Shown: one piece after another, positions 17,959 to 25,515 of the stretch
Layout: the number at the start of each line of letters is the position of its first letter
Numbering within the stretch: the first letter of the stretch is position 1
DNA from: CAZWDL01 sp964632995
Lineage (GTDB): Bacteria; Bacteroidota; Bacteroidia; Chitinophagales; Saprospiraceae
NCBI GenBank assembly: GCA_964632995.1
Contig: CAZWDL010000051.1
Span: 1-46,505, forward strand
Length of the DNA stretch: 46,505 bases
Direction: 5' to 3'
Notes under the pieces: generated by a model
What the model saw: only the letters and a program-made list of their open reading frames with translations
Databases searched by the model: none
What the model was told of the DNA's origin: nothing
Position numbers and translations under genes: made by a program

Positions 17959-18963
17959 TTAAACTTCCCTTTTCAAAATATAATCAATATTCCGGATAGC
18001 CCGTGTACTTTTCGGGCCAAAGAAGGGCAGACCAAAAAAGCCGTGAATCAGGCCTTCGTAGCAGTGGTAGTGTACCGGCACGCCGGCTGCTACCAGCTTT
18101 TTAGCGTAAGCTCCTCCTTCATCGCGCAAGGGATCGAAGCCGGCGGTGAAAATAATGGCGGGCGGCAGGCCTTCCGGATTGTCGCAGTACAGCGGAGAAG
18201 CGTAGGGGCGGGCCCGCATCTGCTCATCGGGAACGTAGTCGGCGATAAACCCCTGCATGCGCCGGCGGGTGAGCAAATAGCCCTCCGAAAAGTCGAGATA
18301 GGAAGGGCGCTCGGTATTGGCCAGGTCGAGCACAGGGTAAATGAGTACCTGAAAACGGATGGGCGGGCCCTGTTCATCGCGGGCCCGCAGAGCGACGGCA
18401 GCGGCGAGGTTGCCGCCGGCACTGTCGCCCATGACGATCAGCCGCTGCGGGTCAAGGTCCAGGGTGCTGCTCTGTTGGCAGGCCCACTGCAGAGCGGTAT
18501 AGGCATCATCGAGTGCGGCGGGAAATCGATGTTCCGGCGTGCGCCGGTAACCTACAGACAATACCCTGGAGCGACAGATCCGGGCCACGCGGCGGCAGAC
18601 CTTATCGTGTGATTCCAGGTCACCGCTGCGCCAGCCGCCGCCGTGATAAAAGAGGATCAGCGGCAGCGTTTCCTCCGGCGCCGGGTCGTACAGGCGCACG
18701 GGGATGGCGCCGGCCGGACCGGGGATGCTGAAATCTTCAATCCGGGCGACATTCCGCTTTCTGCCGCCGGCCAGATTGGCCAGCTTGCGCAAATTTTGGC
18801 GCTGTTCTTCCACCGAAAGGTTATCCTCGCGTTCCGGCAGGAGGCGCAGTATGACGGCGGGCATGGTATCCAGGCGTCCGTGCGGCGTCTGACGCCAGGA
18901 GAAGAGGAGCAGCAGCAGAATCAGTACCAGTGCAATAAAGACGAAGAGTAGAAAAATCGGCAT
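17959..18963 (-). CDS. Alpha/beta hydrolase, hormone-sensitive-lipase type
   Basis: A 334-aa esterase-like enzyme. Residues 3-22 form an N-terminal membrane anchor or uncleaved signal. The oxyanion motif HGGGW is at 107-111, the nucleophile Ser181 lies in GDSAGG (179-184), and Asp277 (GFDPLRDEG) and His307 (EGLIHGFFGL) complete the triad. This HGGG plus GDSAGG combination defines the HSL (family IV) group, which hydrolyses short acyl esters or amide-like substrates. It lies directly downstream of a P450 pseudogene on the same strand and upstream of a lipoprotein gene, so it may be what is left of a small oxidation pathway. The substrate is unknown. Confidence 0.9.
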   Translation of the reverse strand: MPIFLLFVFIALVLILLLLLFSWRQTPHGRLDTMPAVILRLLPEREDNLSVEEQRQNLRKLANLAGGRKRNVARIEDFSIPGPAGAIPVRLYDPAPEETLPLILFYHGGGWRSGDLESHDKVCRRVARICRSRVLSVGYRRTPEHRFPAALDDAYTALQWACQQSSTLDLDPQRLIVMGDSAGGNLAAAVALRARDEQGPPIRFQVLIYPVLDLANTERPSYLDFSEGYLLTRRRMQGFIADYVPDEQMRARPYASPLYCDNPEGLPPAIIFTAGFDPLRDEGGAYAKKLVAAGVPVHYHCYEGLIHGFFGLPFFGPKSTRAIRNIDYILKREV

Positions 18964-18982
18964 AGGCGTTTGATCGGTTCAA

Positions 18983-19470
18983 CTACGTCACACTGCGCGG
19001 CAGGTGCTCCGTAGAGTTAGAATAATGACAAAAGATCGGCTGGGTAGCATATATCCCCAGGCTGCTGTCCTCGTAACGGGCGTCGAGCAGCATTTGCAGC
19101 AGGTCGTTCTTTGTCTCCCCGGATTGCTGCCGCTGCCGGATAAAGCGGAGGAGGATCTCGTCCGACTGCCGGGCCAGCGCCTCGTGGCGACGCACCTGAC
19201 CGCTGAGGCGGAACCAGGGTTCGAGGAAGGGCTGGCGTATTTCCCGGATGATAAATTCCTGGAGGGTGGAGATGTTATCGCTTAGTATTCGCAGCTCGGC
19301 TTCCGGCAGCTCGGTGCTGAACAGGGAGCGGGCCATGATGCGGAAGGCAAGCTCCATCATGTGCGAATATTTTGATTCAGCACATCCAGCGGCACCCGTA
19401 CGAAGCGAAAAGAGTTCAGCAGCGTACGCAGCCGGGGGATAGTGGGAATGGAGCGCGGAGTGGTGGTCAT
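18983..19470 (-). pseudogene. Cytochrome P450, internally deleted and 3'-truncated
   Basis: Two fragments of a P450 can be read. The first starts at ATG 19470 (MTTTPRSIPTIPRLRTLLNS), reads an N-terminal P450 leader ending VLNQNIRT, and stops at 19357. The second begins at 19360 in another frame with MMELAFRIMARSLFST, followed by LQEFIIREIRQPFLEPWF and NDLLQMLLDARYED, which corresponds to helices E-H of Bacteroidota P450s. About 100 residues between the two are missing, and the reading becomes unrelated after YEDSS, with no oxygen-binding I-helix, no ExxR and no heme cysteine loop. The gene cannot make an enzyme. It lies just upstream of the esterase gene. Confidence 0.78.
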
Positions 19471-19590
19471 GGTGACTCGTTTGGGTGAAAATAGCTTAAT
19501 TATTCAAATAGCACCGGATTCAGGAGGAAATGCTGATCATACGCTTCTTCGCTTCCACGGGCAACAGTATCCCTAACCTCTTAATCCGGG

Positions 19591-20280
19591 TTAGCTGATT
19601 CCCAGGTCATCCATGGCTGCTTTCAGGTGCCGGCGCCGCTCATTGACCTCCAGCCGGGCGTAAAGACGATCACACTCCTTCAATAAATGCCGCTCGCAAA
19701 ACCGGTGTAATTGATCCGATAGGCTTTTTAGCTTTTCGAGGCGTTGACGGGGATCGCTCTCCAGATAGTAAGGAAAGATCCACCACCAGCAAATACGCCA
19801 GTTCAGCAGATCGTCATACCACAGAAGAAAGTGAATCTCCTGCTCGTAACCCAATATTTTTTTGAGCTCATCCTCGTACAGCCTGCGAATCGTATTGTGG
19901 GTTTTCAGCTGGTTTTCCCAGTGAGCGATATTTTCCAGCAGGCTTTTTCTGTATTTGATCGAAACCCCGTTGATCTGATCCAGGTCGGCATAGGAGGCGC
20001 TGATTGTCTGGCGAAGCCGGTTGGCCCGGATCCACTCCCACTGAATGCGCCAGTGTAATACAAGGCGGTGAAACCAAATGCGAAGACCAAAATGATAAGG
20101 ATAATACAACCATTCTCCCAGACGCCGGTAGAGATAGAAACCGATGCAGAACAGCGCAGCAGGAAGAATGATGCAATCCATGACATTAAAAGGACTTGGT
20201 GCAAACTCCCTGGGCAAACGCACGGCGGTGGAAGAAATGGCGAGCAATAATAACAGAGCAAAGGGTTTTAGGCCGGCCAT
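19591..20280 (-). CDS. Hypothetical membrane-anchored helical protein
   Basis: I do not recognise this 229-aa protein. It begins with a hydrophobic segment (FALLLLLAISSTAV), has a second membrane segment (MDCIILPAALFCIGFYLY), and then a long helical soluble region rich in Trp, Arg and Leu (YRKSLLENIAHWENQLK to the C-terminus) with coiled-coil character. A short hydrophobic patch (WRICWWWIFPYYL) may contact the membrane. The helical part is probably cytoplasmic by the positive-inside rule. It is transcribed alone, with 120 bp to the P450 remnant and 447 bp to the acyl-CoA dehydrogenase. Confidence 0.6.
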   Translation of the reverse strand: MAGLKPFALLLLLAISSTAVRLPREFAPSPFNVMDCIILPAALFCIGFYLYRRLGEWLYYPYHFGLRIWFHRLVLHWRIQWEWIRANRLRQTISASYADLDQINGVSIKYRKSLLENIAHWENQLKTHNTIRRLYEDELKKILGYEQEIHFLLWYDDLLNWRICWWWIFPYYLESDPRQRLEKLKSLSDQLHRFCERHLLKECDRLYARLEVNERRRHLKAAMDDLGIS

Positions 20281-20344
20281 GGAGGGTAGGTTTTAAGGGT
20301 TCGTGTGGGCCTTGTAATATATTGCAATTATTTTAAAATTACAA

Positions 20345-20532
20345 AGAGGCTGTTTCATTTAAGTGTTCAGAATTTATTATAGGCTATTTTTTTTCAGGCG
20401 AAGCTCCCCGACCCTTTGGGTACGGGGCAGGCTTTTTTGAGCTTCATAGCCTTAGCTATGGAGCTCAAAAAAGCTGAAGCATGACGGAAAAAGAGGCATA
20501 AGAAAACTGAAGAATTAAGTGAAACAGCCTCT
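20345..20532. mobile_element. MITE-like element with 18-bp terminal inverted repeats
   Basis: AGAGGCTGTTTCATTTAA at 20345-20362 is matched (17 of 18) by the inverse complement at 20515-20532, enclosing 188 bp. Inside is a strong hairpin, TTTTTTGAGCTTCATAGC against GCTATGGAGCTCAAAAAA (17 of 18 pairs), and an A/T-rich border region. There is no coding frame. Terminal repeats of the GAGGCTGTTTCA type occur at the ends of DDE insertion sequences, so this may be a non-autonomous derivative. I could not define a target-site duplication. Confidence 0.55.
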
Positions 20533-20628
20533 AAATAAAGCGTGTGAAAATTGTGTCGGCCCCGGATGATCTGACTTCACCGCTGGAAGAGGAGGGAGGA
20601 AGCTTTTGGTCAGCTATACTTCTGTTTA

Positions 20629-20640
20629 GCGAAAATTCGC
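20629..20640. promoter_or_regulatory. Candidate operator, distal copy
   Basis: GCGAAAATTCGC has GCGAA/TTCGC arms around AA. Its exact inverse complement recurs 64 bp downstream at 20693-20704, about six helical turns away and on the same DNA face. Confidence 0.5.
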
Positions 20641-20692
20641 AAATTTCCAAACCAAATACTTTACAATGCCGTTTCAATGATATATCTTTATA

Positions 20693-20704
20693 GCGAATTT
20701 TCGC
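20693..20704. promoter_or_regulatory. Candidate operator, proximal copy
   Basis: GCGAATTTTCGC lies 23 bp before the acyl-CoA dehydrogenase start, inside a longer near-palindrome TAGCGAATTTTCGCTA. TATCTTTA just upstream could serve as a -7 box, so a dimeric repressor here would block initiation. Confidence 0.5.
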
Positions 20705-20727
20705 TAATTAAACTAAAACCATCAGCC

Positions 20728-22527
20728 ATGCCGGAAACTGTTGTTAAGAAAGACGTCCTGAAGGGGGGCGAATATTTGGTCAAGGAATCGAAACCCGAAG
20801 AAGCTTTTATCCCGGAGGAAATGAATGAAGAACAGCGGATGATCCGCGATATGGTCCGGGATTTTCTCAACACCGAAATACTGCCGAACGCCGACCGCAT
20901 CGAGGCGATGGAAGAAGGCCTGGCGCCGGCTTTGTTAGATAAAATGGCCGAACTGGGCCTGCTGGGCACCCACATGCCGGAAGAATACGGCGGAATGGCC
21001 CTGGACAACAACACCAATACCATGATCAACGAGGTGCTCGGCCCCGCGAGCTCCTTTACGGTGTCTTACGCCGCGCACATCGGTATCGGCATGCTGCCGA
21101 TTCTGTACTTTGGCGACGAAGAACAAAAAGAAAAATACCTGCCCCGCCTGATTGCGGGCGAATTGAAAGCCGCTTACTGCCTTACGGAACCCGGCTCCGG
21201 CTCCGATGCCCTGGCCGCCAAAACGCGCGCCGACCTGTCGGATGACGGCAAGCACTATCTGCTTAACGGGCAGAAAATGTGGATCTCAAATGCCGGCTTC
21301 GCCGACCTCTTCATCGTCTTTGCACAGGTTGACGGCGACAAATTTACCGGCTTCATCGTCGAGCGAGACTCGGAAGGACTTACCCTGGGGGCGGAGGAAG
21401 ACAAGATGGGCATCAAGGGCTCTTCGACCCGTCAAGTGTTCTTCGAGAATGTCAAAGTACCCGTCGAAAACATGCTCGGCGAAATCGGCAAGGGCCATCT
21501 CATTGCCTTCAACGCGCTGAACGTCGGCCGTTTCAAGCTCGGCGCCCTCTGTCTGGGCGGCGCTAAGATGAGCAACACTACCGCCATCCGCTACGCCAAC
21601 GAGCGCGTGCAGTTCAAACAGCCTATCGCCAATTTCGGCGCCATCAAGCACAAACTGGCCGAGCAGGCCATCCAGATCTTCGCCGGCGCAAGCGCCCTGT
21701 ATCGCGTCTCCGACCTGATGGAGCAGCAAAATAAATTCTTGATGGAAGAAGGCCACAGCTTTGCCGAGGCGAAGCTGCAGGCCGCCGAAGAGTACGCCAT
21801 CGAATGCGCCATCCTCAAGATACTGGGCTCGGAAGTGCTCGACTACGTGGTAGACGAAACCGTGCAGGTGCACGGCGGTATGGGCTTTTCCGAAGAAGGC
21901 ACCGCCGCGCGCGCCTACCGCGACTCGCGCATCAACCGCATCTACGAAGGCACCAATGAGATCAACCGCATGCTGATGGTCGACATGCTGTTCAAGCGCG
22001 CCCTGAAAGGCAAGCTCGACATCGTCGGGCCGGCCTGGAACGTGCAGAAGGAACTGGCTTCTATGCCCGGCTTCGATAAGCCCGAAGGTGACTACGGCGA
22101 GGAGATCAGGGCCGTCAAGGATTTCAAAAAGATCGTTCTGATGACCGCCGGCGCCGCCGCCAAGATGCAGATGGACGGTAAGATCAACCTCAAGCACGAA
22201 CAGGAAGTACTGCTCAACGTCGCCGATATGATGGTCGACGTATTCACCGCCGAATCACTGTTGCTGCGCGTTCAGAAGCTGAAGGATATGGATAAAAAAA
22301 TAGATCAGGAGGTGTACGATGCGGTCCTGCGTGTATTCTTTACCGACGCTACCGCGCGCATCAGCAAGAGCGCTACCGATGCGCTGGCCTCCTTCGCCGA
22401 AGGCGACCTGCTGCGCACCTTCCTCATGGGTCTCAAGCGCTTCACCAAGTATACGCCGACCAACGTCAAGACCGATCGGCGGCTTATCGCCGACACCTTG
22501 ATCGAAGCCAACGAATACGCACTGTAA
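20728..22527 (+). CDS. Acyl-CoA dehydrogenase (VLCAD-like, with C-terminal extension)
   Basis: A 599-aa flavoprotein for the first step of fatty acid beta-oxidation. The ATG at 20728 (MPETVVKKDV) is chosen; an in-frame upstream start would translate through the operator. The N-terminal helical domain is followed by the FAD-binding middle domain (CLTEPGSGSDALA, 151-163; KMWISNAGFAD) and the C-terminal domain (QVHGGMGFSEE, 380-390). The catalytic base is Glu407 in IYEGTNEI. About 170 extra residues follow, as in very-long-chain enzymes and the usual Bacteroidota form of about 600 aa. The gene has its own promoter with two palindromic operators and ends in a strong terminator, so it is a single-gene unit probably controlled by an acyl-CoA-responsive repressor (inference). 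Confidence 0.95.
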   Translation: MPETVVKKDVLKGGEYLVKESKPEEAFIPEEMNEEQRMIRDMVRDFLNTEILPNADRIEAMEEGLAPALLDKMAELGLLGTHMPEEYGGMALDNNTNTMINEVLGPASSFTVSYAAHIGIGMLPILYFGDEEQKEKYLPRLIAGELKAAYCLTEPGSGSDALAAKTRADLSDDGKHYLLNGQKMWISNAGFADLFIVFAQVDGDKFTGFIVERDSEGLTLGAEEDKMGIKGSSTRQVFFENVKVPVENMLGEIGKGHLIAFNALNVGRFKLGALCLGGAKMSNTTAIRYANERVQFKQPIANFGAIKHKLAEQAIQIFAGASALYRVSDLMEQQNKFLMEEGHSFAEAKLQAAEEYAIECAILKILGSEVLDYVVDETVQVHGGMGFSEEGTAARAYRDSRINRIYEGTNEINRMLMVDMLFKRALKGKLDIVGPAWNVQKELASMPGFDKPEGDYGEEIRAVKDFKKIVLMTAGAAAKMQMDGKINLKHEQEVLLNVADMMVDVFTAESLLLRVQKLKDMDKKIDQEVYDAVLRVFFTDATARISKSATDALASFAEGDLLRTFLMGLKRFTKYTPTNVKTDRRLIADTLIEANEYAL

Positions 22528-22553
22528 GAAGCTTCATAATATTGTTATAAAGG

Positions 22554-22593
22554 AACGCCCCGGGCAACGAGATTGTGCCGGGGCGTTTTTTTT
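22554..22593 (+). terminator. Rho-independent terminator
   Basis: AACGCCCCGG at 22554-22563 pairs with CCGGGGCGTT at 22578-22587 and is followed by an uninterrupted T-run to 22593. It lies 27 bp after the acyl-CoA dehydrogenase stop. Confidence 0.92.
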
Positions 22594-22597
22594 GATG

Positions 22598-22633
22598 TAT
22601 TGACGGGGTGACTTTAAAGTCACCCCGTCAATA
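22598..22633. terminator. Second, perfect 36-bp palindrome
   Basis: The arms read TATTGACGGGGTGACTTT followed by the exact complement, with no loop bases. It lies 4 bp after the first terminator and 73 bp from the end of the converging DUF1361 gene. There is no T-tract, so it may be a cruciform or protein-binding site and not a classical terminator. Confidence 0.6.
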
Positions 22634-22706
22634 TAACGACTCCATCATCGGCGAGGATAAACTCCGGCGTGACACGGTATTCTCAGAAAAACGGTGAGTC
22701 CTCAAT

Positions 22707-23480
22707 TTATGCGTTACCTCGTTTCTTCAAACCCAGCAGGCTCTCCAACCCGCCGTAACTGAACAGCAGCATCCCGAACAACACCACGCACATCAGCCAG
22801 GCCTCCGCGTACTGCATGGGATTGATGAACAACAGCAGGCCGGATTCCAGCACCTGCTGCGGCCGCAGCAGGGCGTCCCAGGAGTTCCATCTCAGCTCGC
22901 GACCCAGGAAAACGCCGATGCTGCTGAGAAAAAGTATACTTGCCGCAAAAAGACGCGCTTTGTTTTTGGAAAGAAAAGAGCGGAACAGTTGCACGGCCCG
23001 GTAGACAGAAAGGATGCCGAAGGCCCAGCCCAGCGCCGCAAAGGTCGTCAACAGGCCGGCGTCGAACCACAACGGCACGCCCGGACGCGGGCGCAGATGG
23101 ATGAAATCCGTCAGCAAATACGGCGCATTGGGCAGGAAGAGCAGCCACAAAACCCAAAGCGGTAAGTAGGTCCACTGAAAAACACGCGGCGCTCCCCGCC
23201 GGTCTAATACCTGGATGATAGCATAGGATATCCACCCCAGTAAGAGGTTCCAGGGCAGAAAGGCGTAAGTCAGCGCAAAGGGCAGCCCGTTACTGACCGA
23301 AACGGGATGAGCGTAGCCGTTGAGCCCCAGCCACAGATTGCGCCCTACCAGCAACAACACGCCCCAGATGGTGAAGCCCAACAGCCAGCGGTTGAGCGCT
23401 CGCCAGTCGCCCGGCGGAGAAGCTTTCGAGGTCTTTTTTTCAATTACCATGAGGGTTATATTCTCGGTTCCGTTCATCAT
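22707..23480 (-). CDS. DUF1361 domain-containing membrane protein
   Basis: A 257-aa integral membrane protein with seven or so hydrophobic helices. The centre carries the DUF1361 signature: LPNAPYLLTDFIHLRP followed by PLWFD. The function of the family is not established. The first 30 residues are polar and probably cytoplasmic. The start at 23480 gives MMNGTENITL; an ATG 30 nt further in (MVIEKK) is an alternative. It stands upstream of the converging acyl-CoA dehydrogenase terminators and downstream of the DUF4173 gene on the same strand, with 243 bp between them. That spacer contains a heptamer repeat and nothing else I recognise. Confidence 0.85.
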   Translation of the reverse strand: MMNGTENITLMVIEKKTSKASPPGDWRALNRWLLGFTIWGVLLLVGRNLWLGLNGYAHPVSVSNGLPFALTYAFLPWNLLLGWISYAIIQVLDRRGAPRVFQWTYLPLWVLWLLFLPNAPYLLTDFIHLRPRPGVPLWFDAGLLTTFAALGWAFGILSVYRAVQLFRSFLSKNKARLFAASILFLSSIGVFLGRELRWNSWDALLRPQQVLESGLLLFINPMQYAEAWLMCVVLFGMLLFSYGGLESLLGLKKRGNA

Positions 23481-23703
23481 TTTGGTTAATGAGTTTTCCC
23501 TGCTTCAATACTCGATTCAAATTGGTTGAAATGTGAAACCCTTTCAACGTCAGTATGAACGCCTAAGGGGGGCAAAATGATTTCGGCGGCGTCCGAATCT
23601 CATCTTCCTTTCAGAAGCACCTGCCTTCTTCGTCCGCTTCCTATCTCTCCGGAAACCAATCTAACCCCACCTGTTACCCCTAAAGGCGCATTTGCCAGCG
23701 CAG

Positions 23704-23738
23704 CACTGCCAACTGCCGACTGCCTACTGCCCCCTGCC
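23704..23738 (-). repeat. Heptamer tandem repeat, 5 units (GGCAGNN)
   Basis: On the minus strand GGCAGGG, GGCAGTA, GGCAGTC, GGCAGTT and GGCAGTG follow one another without a break. The second unit supplies the stop codon of the DUF4173 gene. Confidence 0.8.
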
Positions 23739-24701
23739 ATCCACCACATTCCACCCCCGCCAGTCCCGCTTCGCCAGGCGTTTCCGGAGCGCTCTTCGCT
23801 TTTCCCCCAGCCAGTAATCCGTTTCTACCTTTTGGTCCATGGCGTAGCGTTCGAGCCGTTCGCGATTTTCCGTAAGGATATAAAGATTCTGATGGGACAA
23901 ATCCCGGAGCAGGTAGATGGTATCGATGCCCTCCCCGGCCGGTCGCCAGAGGTTGTAACGCGTGATGACCAGGTCCCAGTTGACGGTGGCCAGGAGCAAC
24001 AGACACACGAAAAGCGACCAGGCATTCTTCTGCAAAAGGAAAAACATGCTGCGACGCTGCGCGATTTTACCGTACACCGTCCACAGGCCGTACAACACGA
24101 GCGCGAGGAAAACCAGGACGCCGATGCGCCGGTGTGTCAGTCCGTACTGAACCAGGTAATGCCAGTTGCGGATGCCTACCGAAAGGGCCAGTACGGCATT
24201 CTGTGCTATCCAGATATAAGCCAGCTGCTTTAGCAAATGATTATCCGGAAAGAAATTCAGGTTGCGGTAGAAGAAGGCCAGCAGCACCCAATGCCGAACG
24301 GCCGGCCACCACTGGCCCCAACTGCTTCGCCGGCTCCACTGCTTAAAGGCGCCCAGCGGTGCCGTGAAAATACTACTGCCCCCTAATAAAAAGGCGAACA
24401 ACAGAAAACGTAACTCCCGCCGCTGCGCGTATCCGATCAAAAGGATAAAGGAAAGCCAGTAAATAAACCTGGCTAAAAAAGTGCCCTGCCAAGTCACCGA
24501 AAATGCAGCCAGCAAGGTAGCTCCCACCATCAGCCTCGGGGTAGGAGAGAAGCGCAAATCCGGCTGGCCTATAAATAGGATGCAAACGACAAAAAGAGTA
24601 AACAACAAGGTGTTTATTCCCATATCGCTCTCCCAGAACAAAAAACTGTACCACAACGCTCCGAAAAGAACGAGAAACGTGCCTGCAATTTGTTTTGCCA
24701 T
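23724..24701 (-). CDS. DUF4173-family membrane protein, shorter than usual
   Basis: A 325-aa polytopic protein. The C-terminal part fits DUF4173 (LAYIWIAQNAVLALSVGIRN, then YGLTHRRIGVLVFLALVLYG and NAWSLFVCLLLLATVNWDLV with ITRYNL). The N-terminus has the usual WESDMGINTLLF. Relatives are generally longer, and the central helices between GAFKQWSRRSS and NLNFFPDN seem to be missing, which suggests an in-frame deletion (inference). The function of the family is unknown. The promoter carries the same operator as the regulator operon just upstream, so the two are probably co-regulated. The gene ends inside a heptamer array. Confidence 0.75.
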   Translation of the reverse strand: MAKQIAGTFLVLFGALWYSFLFWESDMGINTLLFTLFVVCILFIGQPDLRFSPTPRLMVGATLLAAFSVTWQGTFLARFIYWLSFILLIGYAQRRELRFLLFAFLLGGSSIFTAPLGAFKQWSRRSSWGQWWPAVRHWVLLAFFYRNLNFFPDNHLLKQLAYIWIAQNAVLALSVGIRNWHYLVQYGLTHRRIGVLVFLALVLYGLWTVYGKIAQRRSMFFLLQKNAWSLFVCLLLLATVNWDLVITRYNLWRPAGEGIDTIYLLRDLSHQNLYILTENRERLERYAMDQKVETDYWLGEKRRALRKRLAKRDWRGWNVVDGRGQ

Positions 24702-24709
24702 AATGAAGT

Positions 24710-24728
24710 ACTTTGTATTTCAAAGTTA
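24710..24728 (-). promoter_or_regulatory. Operator/promoter box A in front of the DUF4173 gene
   Basis: ACTTTG-TATTT-CAAAGT (24710-24726) is an inverted repeat. On the minus strand it overlaps TAACTTTG, a perfect -7 box. Its edge lies 8 bp from the start codon, the same as in box B at 26189-26207; between the two boxes 22 of 24 surrounding bases are identical. Confidence 0.7.
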
Positions 24729-24820
24729 ATGGGTAAAAAAATAAGCCCGTAAGGGTCCACTGTTTTATTATTGGACTGAACCTCCTCAAAGGATTTCGTC
24801 CTTTTCCTGCCTTCCCCTTC

Positions 24821-25123
24821 CTACTCCCCCCTCATCCTAATCAAGCGCTCCAGCCCATCCAGGTGCTCATTAAACGCCTGTTTCCCCTCTTCCGTAGCCC
24901 GGTAGCTCGTGTTGGGTTTGCGGCCGATAAATTGCTTACGCACCTCCAGGTAGCCGGCTTCCTCCAGGGTTTTGATATGGCTGGCCAGGGCGCCGTCGGT
25001 CACTTCGAGCATTTCCTTGAGCGTGCCGAAATCCACCCAGTCGTTGACCAACAGGACGGACATGATGCCCAGCCGCACCCGGTGGTCGAAGACTTTTTGC
25101 AATTTGTTGATAATCTTTTTCAT
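24821..25123 (-). CDS. Small winged-helix transcriptional regulator (HTH_27/PadR-ArsR-like)
   Basis: A 100-aa DNA-binding protein that is almost entirely a winged helix. Helices 2-3 are GTLKEMLEVTDGALASHIKTL, then EEAGYLEVRKQFIGRKPNTSY forms the wing, and the last helix (TEEGKQAFNEHLDGLERLI) is the dimerisation arm. Its start overlaps the stop of the upstream gene by one base (TGATG), so translation is coupled. It has no sensor domain, so the signal may come through the membrane proteins encoded with it. The natural target is the ACTTTG(N5)CAAAGT palindrome found in front of its own operon and of the next gene (inference). Confidence 0.88.
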   Translation of the reverse strand: MKKIINKLQKVFDHRVRLGIMSVLLVNDWVDFGTLKEMLEVTDGALASHIKTLEEAGYLEVRKQFIGRKPNTSYRATEEGKQAFNEHLDGLERLIRMRGE

Positions 25124-25515
25124 CAGTTTCGGATAAAGCGGTACCGGATGTCCAGGTATCCCTCCATTTGCTGCTCCTTTGGTTCGTAGCGTATCGGGCA
25201 TTGCTCGTAGTACCAGTCGCCCTCGTATTTGGTGTCGATCTCGCCGGCCTTCAGCGTTTTTCGTATATAATATGGATTTCCCGGAAGGCCGATCGTAATG
25301 ACCGCATCGCCGCTGAGCTCTCCTTCGAATTGCAGTTCGATGGCGAAAATCTGGCTGCTGCCGGCTTCGGCCTGCAGCGTAAAGTCCTGCGCATCGCTGA
25401 CCGGGTCGACGCTGACCTTGCCCGGGTAGCGGCTCGCCTCCACCAGGTAGTAGAACAGGGCGAACAATCCGATCAGTCCGATGACCGCGATAATGGCTTT
25501 TCTGGAGCGGTTCAT
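25123..25515 (-). CDS. Hypothetical single-pass membrane protein
   Basis: A 130-aa protein with one N-terminal membrane segment (AIIAVIGLIGLFALFYYLV, residues 7-25) and a soluble beta-rich part that should face the periplasm: TLQAEAGSSQIFAIELQF, DAVITIGLP, KTLKAGEIDTKYEGDW. Two adjacent aromatic residues and a single cysteine (YYEQCPIRY) are notable. I do not recognise the family. It overlaps the upstream gene by 4 bases (ATGA) and the downstream regulator gene by one, so all three are translated as a unit. A role in sensing or in modulating the regulator is possible but unproven. Confidence 0.65.
   Translation of the reverse strand: MNRSRKAIIAVIGLIGLFALFYYLVEASRYPGKVSVDPVSDAQDFTLQAEAGSSQIFAIELQFEGELSGDAVITIGLPGNPYYIRKTLKAGEIDTKYEGDWYYEQCPIRYEPKEQQMEGYLDIRYRFIRN

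Noticed and set aside
16933..19513. Near-identical 16-mers AATTGTTCAAATAGCA and AATTATTCAAATAGCA flanking the pseudogene stretch
   Set aside because: With one mismatch, several such AT-rich pairs are expected by chance in 46 kb, so I do not claim an island boundary.
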